A stretch of 64,000 nucleotides of DNA from Ulota crispa (Eukaryota; Streptophyta; Bryopsida; Orthotrichales; Orthotrichaceae). Within the stretch, counting starts at the first letter, position 1, and each line of letters starts with the position of its first letter. A program made the position numbers and the translations under genes. The notes under the pieces were generated by a model that worked only from the letters and a program-made list of their open reading frames with translations, did no database searches and was not told the DNA's origin. The stretch spans positions 1,552,501-1,616,500 of the forward strand of contig OY987251.1 of assembly GCA_963920765.1 (NCBI GenBank). The letters are read 5' to 3'. Shown here piece by piece: positions 1-12,007 of this stretch.

Positions 1-1973
1 ACAATTAATGCACATCAAGCAATTGAAATTGAAACTAACAAGATTTTGAAATAGAGAGTTGGGTAGAGAGTATATCAAAATTGGAGTGTGCATACCAAAT
101 TCTAGCAAGATAAAATATATATTTTAAAGCTTGCAACCCCTCTTGCGCTATAGGATCATTGTTAGAAATATCTTGTCGTTACTTTATTTGGCATGCTTGA
201 ATAGTGCATAGTGTCAAAGAAATAAATGGAACCCAAAGAATCAAGAAGAATTACAATTTGAGTGGGGCTTCAAGGCGGATATAGGTGAGGGGGCAATCCA
301 ACACCGGCCACTAGGGGGTGTCAAACCTTAACGTTTTGCACCCCATAACTTAAAGGGATTTCACCCCATAATTCTAGAACAATTTCAGGTTATCATGCTT
401 GATAACTCTATTACCCACCTCTTGAGGTGGGTGAAGCAAGGCACTATTTTTTGGCAAAATGAAACCGGTTGGCAATAGTTTTGACAAATTTAGACCAAAG
501 TGGGCTAATCCCTCCATTTGCTACCCAATAGAATGTGGACAACAAAAAGTTAAAAATTCCAAAAAAAACGTCTTGTTGCAAAGAGCACATGCATTTGTGG
601 GCTCAGAGTAGAAAAGCAAAAAAGCTCATATTGCATTCTTTTACAAACAAACATGGATATAAGGAAAATTTCTGTCCTTATTATGAAAAACTCCACTTGG
701 GAGAACAAACCGGAGCATCCAAAGCAACCTTCTTAAATTCATTTTTCATTTTTATTTTTACTTGCTAAAATTGTGAATTGTAGGTCAAAAAATTTGCTAC
801 CTACCTTGTATTTTGTAGAGGGCAAGTTGCACTAGTTTGTCTTTTTGTTTAGTATTTTGCCTACAAAAGTTTTTCTTGGCTAGAAACTTTTAGCTACACA
901 TCTTGCAACTTATTGAGATATAAATGGCAACTTTCAAGTTTTTTTTAATATATTCTCCAACTACGTGAATTGGTGATGTCTAAAATCAATCTTCCATAGT
1001 TGTTTTATTTTGTTAGTTATCATGCTGAACTTGGACATTTGCAAAGTGTAAACTAACAATATTGAAAATACATAGCTCTACAATGGCAATACAACACATT
1101 AGAAAGGATTTGGGCCCAAGAAAGGGTTGTGAGTTTGGATGTTCCTAATGCTAGGAACTAGCCACTGCTGGTCGTCAGAAAAAATAGTAAAAATTAAAAA
1201 TTTTTAAAAAACAAAACAAAAAAAGTTTAAAAAAAGTTTTAAAAAAAAGTAAAAAAAAAGTTTTTTTCCAAAAATAATAACAAAATAATAACATTTGATG
1301 TGGCCGCCCTAATGCCATGTCATATTGCTGCAGATTGCCTATATGGAAGTGTTCCCAAAGTTCCCAGAGTTTTGGGGGAAGGGGCCCATTCTTGGGTCCA
1401 AATCCCTTGTAATGAAAATGAAAGCAAGAGTAAATTTGTCATGCAAATGATAGCTTCTAACACTAGTAGTTCTCCAAGGGTTGATTTCATCTCACATCTC
1501 CAATGTTTGTGTATACAAATGATAGGATGCCAAATCTACAATTCCCTTGCTTTTGCGGAGTAAATAGGGCATAAACTCATCAAGCAACAAGGTCCAATAA
1601 AGTTGCAATTTTGATGAAGTTGACCATTGCAATTTCTATCAAGAGTTACCAAAATGGGTACCCACATTTTGCCCTTTTGATCCTACCAAGGGCGTAGTGG
1701 TGCCTGACTCCTAGCTTGAATGCAAAGTGGAGAGAAATCAGATGTGATTCCTGGCTATTCAAGTTTTCTAGACTTGGGATCTCATTAGCTACTAGGTCAC
1801 ACCTCAAATCACACATCTCACAAGTAGTTTGACATTTTAAGATTTTGGCTATTTTTTGATTTTTTTTACAATACACTTTTAGCACACAATTTTAGCACAA
1901 TCAAAGTTAAGATGAAAAATCTGCAAAATTTAGCCAAATATATTACTATTGGTCCGGAGATGTGATTCTATCC
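1..1973. other. AT-rich intergenic stretch
   Basis: I see no supportable gene here. Open frames are short and lack any recognisable domain or codon pattern. Around 1180-1290 there is low-complexity A/T sequence made of runs of A and T with interspersed G. No tRNA-like cloverleaf or other RNA gene was recognised. Confidence 0.6.
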
Positions 1974-1977
1974 TTAT

Positions 1978-2908
1978 CCCCTAAAGGACCATTGTCCCTT
2001 TGGGGGACAATTGGGATTTTGGGCATGTACCTATGGCTAAACTACTTTGTGTGATTTTCTAAAACTTTTATGGAAGATGGGGAATTCAAAGATCTATGTG
2101 GGCATCTAATTTTTTCCTCATTTTGACATTTGAAAAAGAAGTTATGCAAGAATTTATGTTGCCCAAGGGTGAGAGGGCAATCCGGGCAGCCCAAAAACTT
2201 CTTTAAAAATCGTATTTTTTAAAAATAAAAATTTGAAATTGGTTTTTTAGATTCTTTAGTATATGGAAAGCTTTGAATCATTTCATTTCAATCAATGAGA
2301 TGAAAGTTATGAGATGTCTTAGTTTGTGGGCATTTACGGATCCTCTACTCTAATGTAAACTTTGAAGTTCTTTATTTTCCATAAATTTCAATATTTTGGA
2401 AAAGAAACTAAGCCTAAGGAAGTAGTTTGTTTATTACAACATTATAACTGTTGGTACTTGCATTTTTCATTTCAATAATTAAATTCTTAACAATTTTGTG
2501 ATTTGACTCATTCTCTTCTTCTTTTTACTTACTATTTTTTTCCCATGTGTTGTACAGTTCCAATTGATTTGAAATTTCTCCCACACATACCTAACTTGGT
2601 CTTCTACATGGAAAAAATAAACCTCAACTTTGGGTAGAGCAATTTTTTTCATGTAAGAGTGGTCAAAGGCTTCTAATTTTTTTGGACAGCACGGAAAAAA
2701 ACCTTATTTTTTCACTTCAAATGTAAATACCTCCCTCCTCTCCGTCTAGAATGACCTGATTTTTTTTCCCACAAGTGCCTCTTCTTGTTTATGGCAAGAT
2801 CTTATAGTTGGATTTCCCAAAAAAAAAAAAACCTACCTTCTTACTCATCTTGTAGAAGTGGCAGTTTTCAGTGATTTTGACAGAAAAAAGGGCTTGGTCC
2901 TTTAGGGG
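1978..2908. mobile_element. TTAA-class non-autonomous DNA transposon (family C)
   Basis: The element opens with CCCCTAAAGGACCA and closes with the inverted copy TGGTCCTTTAGGGG. It is flanked by TTAT at 1974-1977 and 2909-2912, one base off the TTAA seen at its relatives. At 931 bp it has no coding capacity. Its interior is clearly related, in reverse orientation, to the element at 41482-42610 and in part to 58763-59660. TTAA target plus a 5' CCC end is the signature of piggyBac-type elements; the superfamily assignment is inference because no transposase is present. Confidence 0.75.
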
Positions 2909-2912
2909 TTAT

Positions 2913-4751
2913 TAAGGAGTTTGGTCAAATTTTATCTGCTTTTGCTTGCACAGACCTAAAACAAGGTCACTGAATCTAAGAATAGATTCGAATTCCCAAA
3001 CTCAATCATCAGGTGGTAATTTTCTGAAATCTAACGTTTCCTGCCAGACGGGAAATCTGAACTTTTCCACGCAAGGCCCACAAAGACGTAGCCAGGTGGC
3101 CCAGGTCATGGGTACGAAAACTTTCTTGAGAAGGCACAGACTGCAATGAAGGACCTCTTCTAACGTGAATGGCAGGGAGCCCCATCCGCCCGCAGTATTC
3201 TGCGGCTCCCCTGCCTCTGTCTGACTGACGAGTTCCTATCGCAACGACACCTTTGAAAAGGTTTGTTTGTGGTCCAGGCTACTACAAGATGCATAACAGC
3301 CTACGACTCAAAAACAAAACTGAACCCAATTTTTTTTATCAGTGGTCCAGAATACACGTACGCTGACCAACCCAACGAAGAGAAATCGTTGTATATTGAG
3401 ACAATGGCATGGACGACTGAAATCTATGGCTAACTGGAGAAGCTCAAACCCAAAGGGTGTGCGAAAGAAGTGAAGACTTTTGGCAACTGGAGACAATGAC
3501 TAGTTAACATCATCTTCTGGCACTGATTGTTGCAAGTTCTATCCATTCAACTTACGGTAGGTTGGTACATTACCAGATTACACATCAGGAGTGCCAGACC
3601 CTGTATGACTTGAGCATTTTCTGAAATGATCTATTTGCGTTCTTTGAGTAGATAGCGCGGTGCAGTAGTAGTAGTACACTTCTTCTTCATCATCATTTCG
3701 CCTACTGCACTGTCTCTTCATTTGAGCTATGATGCTGCAGGTACTAGCAGGTCACTTGTAGTCACACTTTATACTCACTCGGCACGTAGTTTCATATCCC
3801 AAAAAGCCCCAATTTCCTGACTTGGCACTCTTCCCTAAAAGTGGGAATTGTACGAAAAGCAACTTATCAAACAAACTCTAGCAAATTGCCAGGTAGCTGA
3901 AGCAGTATCAAGCAACTTTGAGACAGTCTTTATAAAACATCGAAGATTCCATGTTTTCTGTCACCTGTAGCAGTATTCAAGCAATTAAAAATCAAGCGAG
4001 TTAATGAAGTTTCATCTCTATGGAACCTCTGACCATTCGAGCTGCTTGGAATACTATCCTCCGCTTGCATGGAATGCTTCGCATATTACAGGCGCTCATA
4101 CTAATCCACTGAAGCACGAAGTCTCAGGGTTGTTGCAAACTGCAACTCTTTGTGATGCGGTGCTGCAGTAAGTAGTAGATGCGTGACAAGACAATCGCCG
4201 GCTCCAACACCGTTCCATCATCCTGGACCTGTCTGTTAGTCATGGGACTGGCAGGAATTCCCGTCACCCACGAGATTTCGAGTGGAGGACAGGAAAAAAG
4301 AACCCACTCTGCAGCCAGCCATCAGTTATCAGACCAAGGCTACACTAGCCTCGGGATAGACTGCAAGATACCCTAAGGTACACCTGATCTTGATAATTGG
4401 AGAGCCAAATGTACGGATCATTGAACTAATTGACGTTCCAAACTGGCATGACTGGCACATGAGAAAACAGATTGACAGACAGTCGAAGACAAATTTCAGA
4501 ATTCAAGTTTTTTCGGGGCAAACAGATTAGATATAAATTTTTACTGAAATGGTCTACCGGTAGATTTTCCAACTATTGCGTGACACTGTTTTCATTCAAC
4601 AAAATAAAACCCAGAAGTATGGCAACGCCACTGTGTTCTGTAGACCTCAGAATCAGATACCGAACAGACCTGCCAAGAAGAAGTATGTTGCACTCGTCCA
4701 GCCCAGGCGGCGCAGGGTTGCAAGGTGCCCCCACAAAGTCGCCAGCTCCTC
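2913..4751. other. Intergenic, downstream of the NSUN-type gene
   Basis: The GC content is higher than in the repeat-rich DNA to the left, suggesting the 3' flank or untranslated region of the minus-strand methyltransferase gene that stops at 4752. No open frame here shows a recognisable domain and no repeat boundary was found. Confidence 0.45.
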
Positions 4752-7560
4752 TCACCGTCCTCCGTTCTCTAGCTTGCCAGAGGAATCCAGGCCCAACTTT
4801 CTGACTTTAGCCAGGAATAGCCCGCTAGTGTTGGATGCCACAGGATCAAACCGCAATGTGTGGGGCAAACTCCCAGGCCTGCATGGCCACTGCCTTGCAG
4901 CCTCCACCTCTTGCAATTCTGACCAAACCAACACGTGACATGTTAATCTTCCTTGTGGCCACCAACAACCCTCACAACAAGGTTGTACAGGAATACTCGC
5001 ATCAAAACAAAAAGGACATGTTCAAACCTACCTGCATCACCATGAGTTGCCAGAAATCTCTCTACCACTCCTTCGTTCTGGGCCTTTGTAAAGCTGCAGC
5101 TCCGAAACATTCACAATGACTTCCCAACCGAGAAATAAACCAGAACAGCCAGAACCCTGTCGCCACTCTTTCACTACAACAACAATCTTGAGTGCATCCA
5201 AGAGAATAACACACACACGGAGAATACAACAACCCAAGCGCGCCAGGCTTCGACAACGCACCTGCAAGTGCTGTACACCAGCGTCCCCCCAGGAGCTAAT
5301 AATTTGAATCCATTGCTCAAGAGACGCAGCTGCTCATCTCACATAACGCACGAAAATTATGGCTGCTTGGTAAACTAAATATGCAGACAATAGATGGCAG
5401 ACGGGAGAGAGCCTGCTGTACGAGGGACACCGACCCTGGAATGTCTCGTCAGGAAACACGTTTGCGAATGGCACAGAACAAGTTTTGAAATCTTAGACAT
5501 GGTTAAAATAGTAACCAACTGCAAGACTATTTCTGTAGTAGATAAATATCGTGAGTAATAAGCTTCCACTCTCTGTTTACCTGAAGAGAGGTGATAGAAG
5601 CAATACGTTCTTCATTCAGAAACCGTCTCTCGAATGTATCCCAACCCCACTGTTCGTACTTGGTAATGTGTTTCAATGACCCGTCGTGGGTGCACTCTGC
5701 ATCTACCAACACCTACTCTTGCACAAGGAAGCACATAAATTAAGATCAGTGTACTAGCTGTCACAAATACTGCAAGCCAGGCAGCAGCTACAAATTTGAA
5801 TGGACGTACCACAATCGCGTATTACCGCTACGATATTCACATTTATCAAACAAGGATGAAGAAGGTAACTACGTGAGGCGACGCAGGGGATATCGCCTTC
5901 AGGAGATGAGCGAGGAGACAATCACATTCAAGGGTGGTGCATGCGGAGACTATCACCTTGTTGTAACTACAATAGGACGTGCTGTGAGAGTTCCTGCAAG
6001 TGTGAGCCACATCTGCCACTTTCATGCCCACTACTCCAGAATCAACACCGTAGAAGAAAAGGGCCGGTGTCCCATCCTCCTCAACTTGCAGAGGTATTCC
6101 GAGATACGTGGCTCTTTTTGCTGCGCGCTTTTCTTTTCGCGTTCTGCCTGACCTCCACTCTCCATACACCGTTGTTGCCTCCGCCCTCGCGCTCTTCCGG
6201 AATTCGCCTACATGAAAAGCAGGAAATCGGCACAACCGTCAAATGTGATGACAGTTCATAGATTCCAGTCCCCAATTCAAGTAAAAGTTTCCACTCACGG
6301 TCCAACACAAAACTCTTTTTGCGTGACAGTCCTATCTTGGAAATAAATTTGACTTGGTTCGTAAACGTTACGCACCCGCCGCATTAAAGCATTCGCTGCG
6401 ACCAGAAGCACCATGATCTTTGGATTGGTCGTCGGCATGGCAGTGATCATCGTCCACATGTGCCGAACCTGGCTTGCTCACACCAGTCAAGGGCAGTAAG
6501 GAGAAGGTTGTTCCATCTCCCCAGTAAAGTCGAGCTCGTCGTCCAAGACCATACTTTTGCAGCATAGTGCGACAGGCAGCTAGACGAGGTCGAGCAATGT
6601 CTACCGCAGTTAGTGACCCAGAATCTCCCAGACACTCCGCCATCATGCACAACTTGGCGCCTGCGACATCCACATACAGAGTCAACCGACAGCGTTCGGC
6701 GCACATAATTTGAACTCAGTGAAGCATCAGCCAGAGCACAGTGCAAGTTTCAAATTCATTGCTACCAACCCTGGAGCAAAATGTTCAGGGACCGGCACCC
6801 ACCGGGAGCAGCACAGAGATCAAGCACATGATCGCCAGGTTCTATCTCCAGAGCTGCGATAGCAGCACCTGACGCGGCATCCATACCATACAGCTGATTC
6901 CCAGGACGCAAAGAAAGATGGTTAAAATACCAAAAACAGTGTGCAAAAGGCCATCACAAACGGGCAAACAGCAACCACTACAGACATGCACCTGCACAGG
7001 ATGGAGGTTCCATAACTCAAAAGAAAACTAAGAGAAGTACCTTGCCCTGTTGGTAGGCATGGGTGCTTGCAATCTGAGCCTCAGGTGGTAAGCTGAAGAA
7101 ATTAGGAAGCCATGCCAACGGGGAAAGTTTCAGCCCCAGCTCTTCTTCGATGGCTGCAATTTCAGAACGGGCTTGTGGTTTCACTCTGAGCACAGCAGGG
7201 AAGTAATAACAATTAGGGTTTACAGTCAGGAATGGATGCCAGATGGGAACGAAAAAATATCATGTGCTCGAAACAATCATTTTCTTCACGCAAACCGGTA
7301 GGCTAACAATGACGATAGGCAGTGGTGATTGCGATAAAAAATTCAGAGGATGCGCAGAGAGAGTGAAAGCGGAAAAGCAGGGCACACCTGATGTAACGGG
7401 GCAGCGAGACAGCGGCAGCATAGATGGAGGCATCGAGGCCATTGTGCTGAAGAAATGCTAGAAACGCTGGAGGCAATGCAATCGGAAGGTCGTCCGCCAC
7501 AGCCATGGCATGCGAGCAGGCTTGTGCCACTCTCACAGTTGCCATGGCCGCTGCAGCCAT
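4752..7560 (-). CDS. NOL1/NOP2/Sun-family RNA (cytosine-5) methyltransferase
   Basis: This is a SAM-dependent enzyme expected to make 5-methylcytosine in tRNA or rRNA. Nine exons on the minus strand read 7388-7560, 7041-7185, 6803-6893, 6376-6660, 5957-6207, 5581-5712, 5262-5329, 5032-5093 and 4752-4918; all introns are GT-AG and the frame stays open for 457 residues. The start is the first ATG, at 7560; the frame runs further upstream only to a TTG. Motif I is DLCAAPGAKL (residues 131-140), the SAM-acid region is SLTAVDIARPRL, motif IV carries Cys322 in DAECTHDG, and motif VI carries the catalytic Cys381 in LVYSTCS. Two cysteines in motifs IV and VI are the hallmark of RNA m5C methyltransferases. 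The motif IV context (D-A-E-C) differs from the usual D-x-P-C, and motif I has GAK instead of GGK. There is no PUA domain. I cannot name the subfamily with confidence. Confidence 0.92.
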
Positions 7561-8813
7561 AGCCGGCAAGTTTCGACGCAAACCAATTGAGAGATCACCG
7601 CACCGCCCTCCCGAGCTCCTGGCCTACACCTCCACACGAACCCTAAACCTTCACCAGACTAATTAAATATAAAAGGCTCTCAAAGCCACTCAATAAAGGA
7701 CGAATTGAAAAGTTGTAGATTCTGGGATATCACGCACAGTCCGGTGAGGCAAGGCAGCGTGCTGCGAGGCCACGGAAGGCGTGGGTGGGGTCAGACTTCA
7801 GAGCTCAGATTACCTGAAGAGTAGAAGCTGTAAAAAGTACGCGAGGTAAGCTTAGGGCACGCACTGAAAAGTTCTCCGCTTAACACAAAGCTGGTTGTTA
7901 AGATTCCCTTACCTTCTGTTTCATTATGCGTTTGATGTGCATTACTTTCGCTCCCTTCGACGACACCCAGAACTGCCACATGAGTTCCGGATAAGCCAAG
8001 CCCTCTCACTTTCCTCTCTGGGACTCACTCGCTCAACTTTGTCGTTTCTCCCATCCTTGGTTGTTTACTTTCTTTATGGGGTTTCTATAAGCCGCCGCTT
8101 CTTCACTCTTTCTTCTATTCGTGTCTCTCTATTCTGCATAGACGCTCCTCCTAAGTTTTCTTGTTATATAGTTGCCCATCCCGGCTGACTTTGCTGTGTG
8201 CACGTTTAGAGGTGGTCGTCGTTGCTTTGGCTGTTTGGGGCTGTAAGAGCCTTGCGCGCAAGACGTCGCTCGTGGTTGTTTCCTTTGGACTGAACCCACC
8301 TGCTACGCTACTAGTGATGACGAGATTTATCGGCTTTCGCCAGCGCCGCCTTGGGAAGGGCTGCGGCACTTGGCCACTTCTTCGCTGTTGTCTTCCACGG
8401 CATGCCGCTCTCGTGATCGGGATCCCACGCTTCCGAGATCTGCTTCTTAGCCCTTGTCTCTTCCTCCTGAGAGATGCGGTATTCCCTGCCTCGATCTGAT
8501 TTTGTCACGGCTCTCTTGCTGCCGTTTCTGCTGCTGCAGCACCGTGTTTCAAATCTGTCGTCATGGACAAGGCACCCCAATGCACAGCTAAGGTCTCCCG
8601 GGGTACCATATCATGTGTTAAGCGACGCGGGTGTCACTAGTCCTGCTCAACACCCCTCTTTCGTTTTACTTGGATCATGCAATTTCATTATTTTCTGGTA
8701 GAATTCCGGCTCTTATCCTTTCTCCGCGCATAGATTCTAGTCGAACTCTACGTGTGTGTTCTTGTCTTGTTCTTCAAGTTTTATTAGGTTTATGGTGATG
8801 TTTTGAGATACAC
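7561..8813. promoter_or_regulatory. Shared 5' region between two divergent genes
   Basis: The 1.25 kb between the methyltransferase ATG (7560, minus) and the ATG at 8814 (plus) must hold both promoters and both leaders. The plus-side portion (about 7980-8700) is pyrimidine-rich with many TTCTC and TCTTC runs, as in many plant leaders, and contains several short upstream ATG frames. No convincing TATA box was singled out. Confidence 0.5.
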
Positions 8814-9986
8814 ATGGCGCCGGTGGCTGCTGTTTCAAGGCCGCCTGGAAGGCCGAAGCTGCGGTCTAAAATTGATGGAAAGCTTGGATTGCCCGCGCTG
8901 TATACAGCCCGCAATTTAGATCGATGTACGCGACAGCTGGATCACTGGAATCCGTTTGCAAGCTCAGCCGCTGCAAGCCCGGACCATAATCTTGGTGCTC
9001 TTGTGACCGGCGAGGCCACGGTCGTCAGGAACAATGCTCGTTTGCAGCCTGAGCAAAACCCTAACTTGGGCACTGGTGCTAACGTCGCCCATCCCATACT
9101 ACCCTCGGCGTTTCGGAGCGTGGCAGTGAGCCAGGATTGTGGCCAATTTCCCATCGGAAGCCAACTGTACCAGCGGTGCGAAGGTCAACGACGTTTTGAT
9201 CCGTTGCCGAACAGCTTCGGAGAGCCTGCAGCAGGCTGGTTCAAACAGGCCGTCCACTCGAGCTCAGAAAAAGGCGTTTTCGAATTCGGAAAGGTGCCTG
9301 TGACAGAGTGTGATGTTCGAGTAGTGCAACAGCGAAGGGCGCACGGCTGGAGCAAGCGCCGAAAGCTGCTCTCGCACGCGCTTGCTCGGGGTTTGTGGCG
9401 ATGGAAGGACGGTTTCCACGCGCGCAAGCGGATGAAACGATGCGGAGCCGGGGGCGGTCGCAATTCTGGCTCCGACAAGAGCAGTGACCGAGCGCCCTAC
9501 GGAGTACACGCCTCCGATCCCTCGACGGCGCCAACGTCTAAGCCCGGCCCCTTCAAGTGGTCGGATTTTCCCGTCTCCCCGACTGACTCCAGCGGCGAGC
9601 TGTTTGGAGGCGGCAGTAGTAATCTGATGGCAGAGATGCACGCTCTGGGCAAAGATTGGACAACCTGTGGCTGCTCGCGCGCTGGGGACGACACGAGCGG
9701 AAGTCGAACTACCGATTGTGAGCACTGTTGGCCTGGAAGTGAGAATCCGAACGCCATGGAATCGGGCTATGGAAGTGAACCCGGGTACAGGGGCGACGAG
9801 GAGCTGGAATTCGGCGACATCGACGAGGAGCAGGACGAAGAAGAAATCGAGCCCCAGCATCTGCGGATATGGACGCAAGCCATGACCCGCAACAGCAGTC
9901 ATGCCAGGGGGCAGGCTCCCGAGAACAGTCTCGACATTGCTCAAGCTACGGCGTTTACGCGAACAAATCTCCAGAGTGCTTCCTAG
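8814..9986 (+). CDS. Unrecognised 390-residue plant protein with basic centre and acidic tail
   Basis: I do not recognise the family. The frame is open for 390 codons from ATG to TAG with higher GC than the flanks, and no intron is needed. The N-terminus is Pro/Arg/Lys-rich (GRPKLRSKIDGK). The centre, about residues 180-210, is strongly basic with KRRK and KRMKR clusters around a Trp pair, resembling a nuclear localisation signal. A Ser/Pro-rich stretch with KPGPFKWSDFPVSP follows. Near the C-terminus, ESGYGSEPGYRGDEELEF leads into a run of Asp/Glu (about residues 328-346). There is no signal peptide or membrane span. The composition suggests a nuclear, partly disordered protein, but that is inference. 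A second exon downstream cannot be excluded. Confidence 0.72.
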   Translation: MAPVAAVSRPPGRPKLRSKIDGKLGLPALYTARNLDRCTRQLDHWNPFASSAAASPDHNLGALVTGEATVVRNNARLQPEQNPNLGTGANVAHPILPSAFRSVAVSQDCGQFPIGSQLYQRCEGQRRFDPLPNSFGEPAAGWFKQAVHSSSEKGVFEFGKVPVTECDVRVVQQRRAHGWSKRRKLLSHALARGLWRWKDGFHARKRMKRCGAGGGRNSGSDKSSDRAPYGVHASDPSTAPTSKPGPFKWSDFPVSPTDSSGELFGGGSSNLMAEMHALGKDWTTCGCSRAGDDTSGSRTTDCEHCWPGSENPNAMESGYGSEPGYRGDEELEFGDIDEEQDEEEIEPQHLRIWTQAMTRNSSHARGQAPENSLDIAQATAFTRTNLQSAS

Positions 9987-11819
9987 TCGAGTGTGTGGTG
10001 AAAAATCTTACCCAAGCTTTCTCTCGAGCGGCAACACCGCTCGTTGCGTCGTAGCGCATCTCATCGCCTTGGTACGCGCTCACTCTGTCTCTACTAGTCC
10101 CTTGTTTGTTTTCCTGGTTTGCTTTCTGTTCCTTGTAGATGACTCCGTTTGCTGACTACGATAATATCCGTTCTACTTCAATCTTGAGTTTATCCTCAAA
10201 GTTTTGGGGTCAAAGTATAAACCCGTCTTCTTGCCAATGAATCTCAAATCCACGAACCACCGTGAAGCCTGAGTCGGTTTGTCACCCAATTGCTATAGTC
10301 TTTCCTTATTCGTTTTACTCCACCAATTATCAAGCTGCCAAGGGGACTCAAAGGTAACAACGGGCGTGCGTTTTATGTCCTGCCACTCTCTTGGAGGAGG
10401 TCTAGAAACCTCGTCAATCTAACTATCACGAAATTCTTCCAGAGTGGTACTTCCAAAGTTTATACTTTTTTATGCGCTCAGTACCCTACTTTTCTGTTTG
10501 TGTGTCAGACTTTTCGGATTTACAAGCTGGATACAACCTGAGGACATGTGGGTGGCCTATTACAGTGTTCTGTATCATGAATGGAGGGAGATTCATACAG
10601 CAGCTGCCGTAGCCCAGTGGCTTCTCTCCAGATATATTTGAAAGACAGCTTGTGTTGTTTGTTATCACTGGATGTACTGTAGTACGGAACACTACACAAG
10701 TCGAAAGAAGCGCTGGTGTTGCAAGCAAGTTTGGATTATAACGTTGTCTTCGGGCTTGGTTGTGTAATAGCAGGGTGTATTGACATCCTTCAGCAGCAGC
10801 AGCAGCGCGAGAAACACTTCTATGTCATGACGAGGACAGAAACCCGCTGCCATGGGCCAGTTTAAATGACCTTCATTCAACGCCCAAGCAAGCTCACCCC
10901 GTGATTTCAACGCTGGAATTGAAGCATCTGTGCTGCTAGCGCTCATTTGAATCAGCTAGCTTCCATCCCAGGTGTAGATTACTGCAAGTCTAGCATGATG
11001 AAGCAGAATCCCAGCATTCAAAGCTCATAGATGCTGATTCAAGGGGGTTGGTCCGCAGATGATACTGCAGCAGGAAAGGCCTTGAACATGGAGATGGTGT
11101 GATAAATCTCCAACTGCGAGCACCCTCGAAGTGGGGTGGAAGGGGGATTGTTTCATTGGTGGGTGGCTAGCCCTAGAGTTGTTGATCACGTGGGCTATTG
11201 CTGTGCATTCCACACTGGTCATGAATTGCTACAAGAGGCTTACAGGTTTCAGGATTCCATTTTTTACGGCGGGATTGCCGAAGTAGAGCAGGTGGAAATA
11301 CTCAAGACGAAGCTGATCATTCTGAGCCCACCCTCTGAGAGTTGCAGCAGCCAGTTCCATCTATGGAATGGAACAGCAACAGGGGTGAGTCAGATGCATC
11401 CAGTCGAGTGTGTTGAAATGAGTGCTGATGCATGTATATTTGACCAGTGCCTACGCGGGCAATGGACCATCTGCCCTGATGCAGTCCTGCGCCATGAGCA
11501 CAGTCGTGAATTTGAATCAGCCCAAGCTTGAATGGAGCATGGTCGAGAATTATCCTGCTTTTCGTTGTCTGTTCATGGAAGTTGACCAATGTTCTTCTAA
11601 CACTAACCAGTTTCATCCTTTTACATTCAAAGCCTTCCGGTTCTTCTCTCCCAAAACTAAACTTGCAGAGGCCAATTCCTTTCGATTTTCACATGTTTGA
11701 GTCCTCTTATGCCATAAATTTGCTGGTTTGGAGCATAAAATATTGATATCTATTGCATCCTTGGCAAGCCATATGATAGGCTAGGCCAAAGATCTTTTCA
11801 ATTTTCCAAGATTGAGAAG
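9987..11819. other. Intergenic, including the likely 3' UTR of the 390-residue gene
   Basis: The sequence after the stop at 9986 is of medium GC until about 11700, then becomes AT-rich. Open frames on both strands, the longest at 11136-11531 with 131 codons, have no recognisable domain or conserved pattern. I find no structured RNA or repeat boundary. Confidence 0.45.
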
Positions 11820-11823
11820 TTAA

Positions 11824-12003
11824 CCCCTGAACGGCCCATCGGCCTGCTCTGAGGGCTTTCCAAAAGAAATTATGCACCTACCATCGTACCACCTTTCAAT
11901 ATGTATGGCTGTAACACTTAATTTTCAGGTAATTCAAACTTCTGAATATTGATTACAACCGTATTTGGTACCGTATCTCTAGAGCCCAAGGGCCCTTTAA
12001 GGG
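11824..12003. mobile_element. Short TTAA-flanked element (180 bp)
   Basis: The element lies between TTAA at 11820-11823 and TTAA at 12004-12007. Its ends are CCCCTGAACGGCCC and, inverted, CCCTTAAAGGGCCC. It has the same end pattern as the longer TTAA elements of the window and no coding capacity. It is too short to be assigned to a family by its interior. Confidence 0.6.
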
Positions 12004-12007
12004 TTAA

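Noticed and set aside
7303-7581. Methyltransferase start at 7581 and coiled-coil start at 25980
   Set aside because: Both positions are TTG codons. The first in-frame ATG (7560 and 26076) was used instead.
9264-9944. A 226-codon minus-strand frame
   Set aside because: It is antisense to the 390-codon plus-strand frame, which has an ATG start, a pyrimidine-rich leader and a better amino-acid pattern.
11136-11531. A 131-codon frame downstream of the 390-residue gene
   Set aside because: No recognisable domain, no plausible splice partners, and comparable frames occur on the opposite strand.
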